Part shown: one piece after another, positions 39,901-42,134 of the stretch
How the letters are laid out: the number at the start of each line of letters is the position of its first letter
Position numbering within the stretch: the stretch's first letter is position 1
From: Candidatus Hydrogenedentota bacterium
GTDB lineage: Bacteria > Hydrogenedentota > Hydrogenedentia > Hydrogenedentales > JAGMZX01
Direction of reading: 5' to 3'
NCBI GenBank assembly: GCA_029556545.1
Contig: JAKQEQ010000084.1
Span: 64,305 to 106,438, forward strand
Length of the DNA: 42,134 nt
Position numbers and translations under genes: made by a program
The notes under the pieces: model-generated
What the model was told of the DNA's origin: nothing
The model's database searches: none
What the model saw: the letters and a program-made list of their open reading frames with translations, nothing else

Positions 39901-39996
39901 GGCACGCGCCCGCGCACCACGCACCTCGCGAAATTGCGGAATCCGTCGCCCGCGCTCGCGGAGTCGCGCCCGGCCCAACCCGAGGAGCACGCATAG
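36949..39996 (+). CDS. actB: Alternative complex III molybdopterin-like/Fe-S subunit ActB
   Basis: 1015 residues, exported. A 60-residue lead precedes the Tat motif R61-R62 (VSRRNFLKVMGAS) and a hydrophobic stretch ending LASC, as usual for ActB. Residues ~110-760 resemble a molybdopterin oxidoreductase but have no recognisable Mo-binding Cys/Sec/Ser site, so this part is structural. The C-terminal ~240 residues are a ferredoxin-like unit: C777-x2-C-x2-C-x3-C, CMQCENAPCEPVCPVGA, CVGTRYCSNNCPYKVRR, and CTYCVQRINAAR...CQSACPAGAI, i.e. three [4Fe-4S] and one [3Fe-4S] cluster in known ActB. GGAG precedes the ATG. 6 bases separate its stop from actC. Confidence 0.95.
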   Translation: MEASVEHAPVDYEALRARLAHETGPLYWRSLEELATLDEFDALVHREFPSGATDPLDPVSRRNFLKVMGASIMLSGLASCARQPDEQIVPYVKQPEQTVPGKAQYFATATTLGGYGLGLVATSHTNRPTKLEGLKEHPSSLGRTDAFAQATLLDLYDPDRLDTVRQDGHERDYQALVSALRPVLERIATNQGAGLHLLTETVTSPTFGRQMAQLRERFPQLRWHQYEPANRDNARQGALDAFGVYVQTLYDFKKAALVLSLDADFLCVGPGRVRYAADFADARDADNGAMNRLYVAECAPTLTGANADHRLSQPFSQIETLARALARLLGVSGVEVDAEAVRALPEAWVNAVAQDLRAAGRGRSIVIPGDGQPPAVHALAHVLNDALGNVGETVLYKNPIEVEPTDQTASLRGLVEDAAAGRIELLVILGGNPVYNAPADIDVLGALEALRGKTTVHLTSHFNETSAHCAWAVPEAHFLEAWGDVRGHDGVASIVQPLILPLYPDAKSAHEILALLLGEENAYGLDIVRETWQSTLDDNAWKTALSRGIIQGTAAAAARLPQPPQPPGPHTPPPRSGVDVVFRTDPGVYDGRFANNGWLQELPRPLTKLTWDNAVLLSRATAAKLGVRDEDLVEVTIAGRGVRGAALVQLGHPDDTVTLHLGYGRERAGRVGAGLGFNAYAVRTAQAPWYATGATLKKAGGRYPLARTESHHLIEQSEHAGRRHLVREAPLAHFREHPDFAQHMGAHAPAAHKTLYKPEEKAYDGYAWGMTIDLNRCIGCNACIVACQSENNIPVVGKDQVIRQREMQWIRVDRYYKAGGAAGFDDPEVVFQPIPCMQCENAPCEPVCPVGATMHSKEGLNDMVYNRCVGTRYCSNNCPYKVRRFNFYKFADHDTPQLKLMHNPNVTVRGRGVMEKCTYCVQRINAARIEAKRENRSVRDGEIVTACQSACPAGAIVFGDTRDAASRVAKLKANPRNYGLIEEIGTRPRTTHLAKLRNPSPALAESRPAQPEEHA

Positions 39997-40002
39997 GACA
40001 CC

Positions 40003-41385
40003 ATGGAGAACCGACTCTCACATCCCGGGTTACAGCCCGTTGCGCCGCTCATCGAGCCGGGGCACGACGACGCCAGCATCACCGCGACGGTGAGCGACAT
40101 TGTGCTCGAAAAGCCGCAGCCGAAGGCGTGGTGGGCGGTGTTCTTCTTGTCCGGCGGTTTGCTTACGATACTCGGGCTGTCCACGTTGTGGCTCTTCTGG
40201 ATGGGACTGGGCATCTGGGGCATCAACGTCCCCGTGGGCTGGGGCTTCGCCATCGTGAACCTCGTCTGGTGGATCGGCATCGGCCACGCGGGCACGCTCA
40301 TTTCGGCAATCCTCCACCTGTTCCATCAGGGGTGGCGGACGGCGATCAACCGCTTCGCCGAGGCCATGACGCTCTTCGCCGTCATGTGCGCGGGCCTCTT
40401 CCCCCTGCTGCACGTCGGGCGACCCTGGGCCATCTATTTCATCCTCCCCTACCCCAACACGATGGCGCTGTGGCCGCAATTTCGCAGTCCGCTGCTCTGG
40501 GACGTCTTCGCGATCTCGACCTACGCCACGGTGTCCATGTTGTTCTGGTACACCGGCCTGCTGCCCGACCTCGCGACGCTGCGCGACCGCGCCCCGCGCG
40601 GAATCAAGAAGACCCTCTACGGCATATTCGCCCTTGGCTGGCGCGGCTCGGCCCGGCACTGGCACCGCTACGAAACGGCGTACCTCCTCTTCGCGGGGCT
40701 GTCCACGCCGCTGGTCGTATCGGTACATAGCGTGGTTTCGCTCGACTTCGCCATCAGCGTAATCCCCGGCTGGCACGCGACCATCTTTCCGCCCTATTTC
40801 GTGGCGGGCGCTATTTACTCGGGGTTCGCGATGGTGCTCACGCTGCTGATCCCGATTCGCAAGCTGTACAAGCTCGAAGACTTCATCACCCTCCACCACC
40901 TCGACCTGATGGCGAAGGTCATGTTGGCGACCGGGCTCATCGTGCTCTACGGGTACGCAAGCGAGGTCTTCTACGGCCTCGTCTACAGCGGAAGCGAACA
41001 CGAGACGTTCATGATGTGGAACCGCATCACCGGCCCCTACGGCTGGTCGTACATCGCGCTGCTGCTGTGCAACGGCGTGGCCCTGCAATTCCTCTGGTCC
41101 AAGCGCGTGCGCACGAGCGCCGTGCCGCTCTTCATCCTCTCGATCATCGTGAATATCGGCATGTGGCTCGAACGCTTCGTTATCGTGGTCACCAGCCTCA
41201 CGCGCGACTATCTGCCGTCGTCATGGGGCCATTACACGCCGACGCTGTACGACTGGGCCGCGTACGTGGGCTCGATCGGCCTGTTCTTCTTCATGGTGTG
41301 CCTGTTCGTGCGGTATCTGCCGATGATCAACATTTTCGAAATGCGGCATCTGAATCGCCACATCCGGCATGAGTCTCATTCCTGA
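40003..41385 (+). CDS. actC: Alternative complex III membrane subunit ActC (NrfD-like)
   Basis: 460 residues, about ten membrane helices of the NrfD/PsrC family, quinol-binding and possibly ion-translocating. WWAVFFLSGGLLTILGLSTLWLFWMGLGIWG, GFAIVNLVWWIGIGHAGTLISAILHLFHQGWR, AVMCAGLFPLLHVGRPWAIYFILPYPN and LSTPLVVSVHSVVSLDFAISVIPGWHATIFPPYFVAGAIYSG are typical, with a conserved His after GIGHAGT. The C-terminus (NRHIRHESHS) is cytosolic and polar. Length is normal. The actB stop is 6 bases upstream and actD starts 15 bases after. No oddities. Confidence 0.95.
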   Translation: MENRLSHPGLQPVAPLIEPGHDDASITATVSDIVLEKPQPKAWWAVFFLSGGLLTILGLSTLWLFWMGLGIWGINVPVGWGFAIVNLVWWIGIGHAGTLISAILHLFHQGWRTAINRFAEAMTLFAVMCAGLFPLLHVGRPWAIYFILPYPNTMALWPQFRSPLLWDVFAISTYATVSMLFWYTGLLPDLATLRDRAPRGIKKTLYGIFALGWRGSARHWHRYETAYLLFAGLSTPLVVSVHSVVSLDFAISVIPGWHATIFPPYFVAGAIYSGFAMVLTLLIPIRKLYKLEDFITLHHLDLMAKVMLATGLIVLYGYASEVFYGLVYSGSEHETFMMWNRITGPYGWSYIALLLCNGVALQFLWSKRVRTSAVPLFILSIIVNIGMWLERFVIVVTSLTRDYLPSSWGHYTPTLYDWAAYVGSIGLFFFMVCLFVRYLPMINIFEMRHLNRHIRHESHS

Positions 41386-41399
41386 AGGGTGAATCGCTT

Positions 41400-41954
41400 A
41401 TGAGTGCGACACATGAAGCCACGTCGAGCGGGACCTACGGCCTCATCGCCGAGTTCCGCGATCCCGAGCCCTTGCTCGATGCGGCCAAACAAGCCTACCG
41501 CGCCGGATTCCGGCACATGGACGCCTACACGCCCTACCCGGTCGAGGGACTGGCCCAAGCCGTCGGGTTCCGCAAGAACGGCGTCGCGCCGCTGGTCTTC
41601 ATCGGCGGCGTGCTCGGCGCGATCGGCGGGTTCGCCATGCAGCACATCGCGTCCGTAATCCACTACCCCTACGACGTGGGCGGCAAGCCGTTCTTCAGTT
41701 GGCCCGCCTTCATCCCGGTGACTTTCGAACTGATGGTGCTCGTGGCGGCGTTCGCATGCTTCGGCGGGATGCTCGCGCTGAACGGCCTGCCGCGGCCGCA
41801 CCACCCGGTATTCAACGCGAAACGCTTCGAGCGCGCCTCGAACGACCGATTCTTTCTGTGCATCGAGGCCGCCGACCCGCACTACGACCCCGAGCGCGTC
41901 CGCGCGTTCCTCGAAGGACTCGGGGCCGTCGAGGTCTCCGAGGTCAAGGAATAA
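41400..41954 (+). CDS. actD: Alternative complex III membrane subunit ActD (DUF3341)
   Basis: 184 residues. TYGLIAEFRDPEPLLDAAKQAYRAGFRHMDAYTPYPVEGL is the DUF3341 signature; two helices follow (APLVFIGGVLGAIGGFAMQHI ~62-84, and FELMVLVAAFACFGGMLALNGL ~103-125) and a C-terminal alpha/beta part with FFLCIEAADPHYDPERVRAFLEGLGAVEV. ActD anchors and stabilises the complex near ActC; it binds no cofactor. Start 15 bases after actC; stop 6 bases before actE. Confidence 0.95.
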   Translation: MSATHEATSSGTYGLIAEFRDPEPLLDAAKQAYRAGFRHMDAYTPYPVEGLAQAVGFRKNGVAPLVFIGGVLGAIGGFAMQHIASVIHYPYDVGGKPFFSWPAFIPVTFELMVLVAAFACFGGMLALNGLPRPHHPVFNAKRFERASNDRFFLCIEAADPHYDPERVRAFLEGLGAVEVSEVKE

Positions 41955-41960
41955 GCGCCG

Positions 41961-42134
41961 ATGAGCAGGACAATGAGAACATACTTGAAGATTCGGCTGC
42001 GGCGGCTCGCGGCGGCCCTCCTGCTCGTCGCGCTTGCCGGCTGCCACCAGGACATGTGGAATCAGCCGAAACTGCGCGGCCTGCGCGGCAGCGAATTCTT
42101 CTCCGACGGCGCGGGCGCGCGCCCGGCCATCCAG
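41961..42134 (+). CDS. actE: Alternative complex III cytochrome c lipoprotein ActE (3'-truncated)
   Basis: 58 codons are visible before the window ends. The N-terminus has a signal and lipobox LAGC with the lipid-anchored Cys at residue 28 (VALAGCHQDMW). The following QPKLRGLRGSEFFSDGAGARPAI matches ActE, a monoheme c-type lipoprotein; its CxxCH lies beyond the window. Gene order actABCDE is standard; actF and cytochrome oxidase genes commonly follow. The start is 6 bases after the actD stop. Confidence 0.88.
   Translation, partial: MSRTMRTYLKIRLRRLAAALLLVALAGCHQDMWNQPKLRGLRGSEFFSDGAGARPAIQ

Overview
The window is GC-rich bacterial DNA (about two thirds G+C by eye), densely coded on both strands. 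Gene content suggests an uncultured environmental bacterium of the Hydrogenedentota/Planctomycetota/PVC type. The grounds are Tat-exported Gfo/Idh/MocA and xylose-isomerase-like proteins, an alternative complex III (act) operon, an archaeal-order A/V-type ATPase operon, a bacterial wax ester synthase/DGAT and a GH116 enzyme. The taxonomic assignment is inference: there is no rRNA or tRNA gene in the window.

Layout. 1-1610: the end of an O-antigen ligase-like membrane protein overlapping a secreted TIM-barrel protein. 1620-5787 (minus): aldo/keto reductase, a double zinc-ribbon/HTH protein coupled to coaE, and glpK. 5957-11445 (plus): PAS-GGDEF protein, HU, tsaB-rimI and a GH116-family enzyme. 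11594-17566: a Tat-exported sugar isomerase-like protein (minus), then ilvC, a PP2C phosphatase and a Tat Gfo/Idh + HEAT-repeat pair (plus). 17749-21575 (minus): hybrid histidine kinase and anmK. 21892-24625 (plus): a SHOCT-domain membrane protein gene broken by an in-frame TAA, cysC and WS/DGAT. 24776-26013 (minus): GNAT acetyltransferase and a phasin-like protein. 26227-35383 (minus): a ten-gene A/V-ATPase operon H-I-K-E-C-F-A-B-D ending in a PTS EIIA(Ntr)-like gene. 36250-42134 (plus): act operon actA-B-C-D-E, the last cut by the window end.

How it fits together. The right end is an energy-conservation locus: a quinol-oxidising alternative complex III and a rotary ATPase are transcribed divergently from an ~870-bp spacer. 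The EIIA-like gene overlaps atpD and is probably translated with it, which hints at phosphorelay control or sensing linked to the ATPase. WS/DGAT, the phasin-like protein and glycerol kinase could form a neutral-lipid storage theme. The left and middle hold cell-envelope, signalling and housekeeping genes.

Non-coding structure is rich. There are two cloverleaf repeats bracketing most of the V-ATPase operon, two period-6 (NCGAGN) arrays in convergent gaps plus a shorter TTCCTC array, a 63-bp heptamer array (CCCTAGT) that supplies the kinase stop codon and C-terminal tail, two CATG-centred perfect palindromes, two clear intrinsic terminators, and several sigma70-like promoters with TTGNNN -35 boxes. 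No CRISPR array, IS element, tRNA or rRNA was seen.
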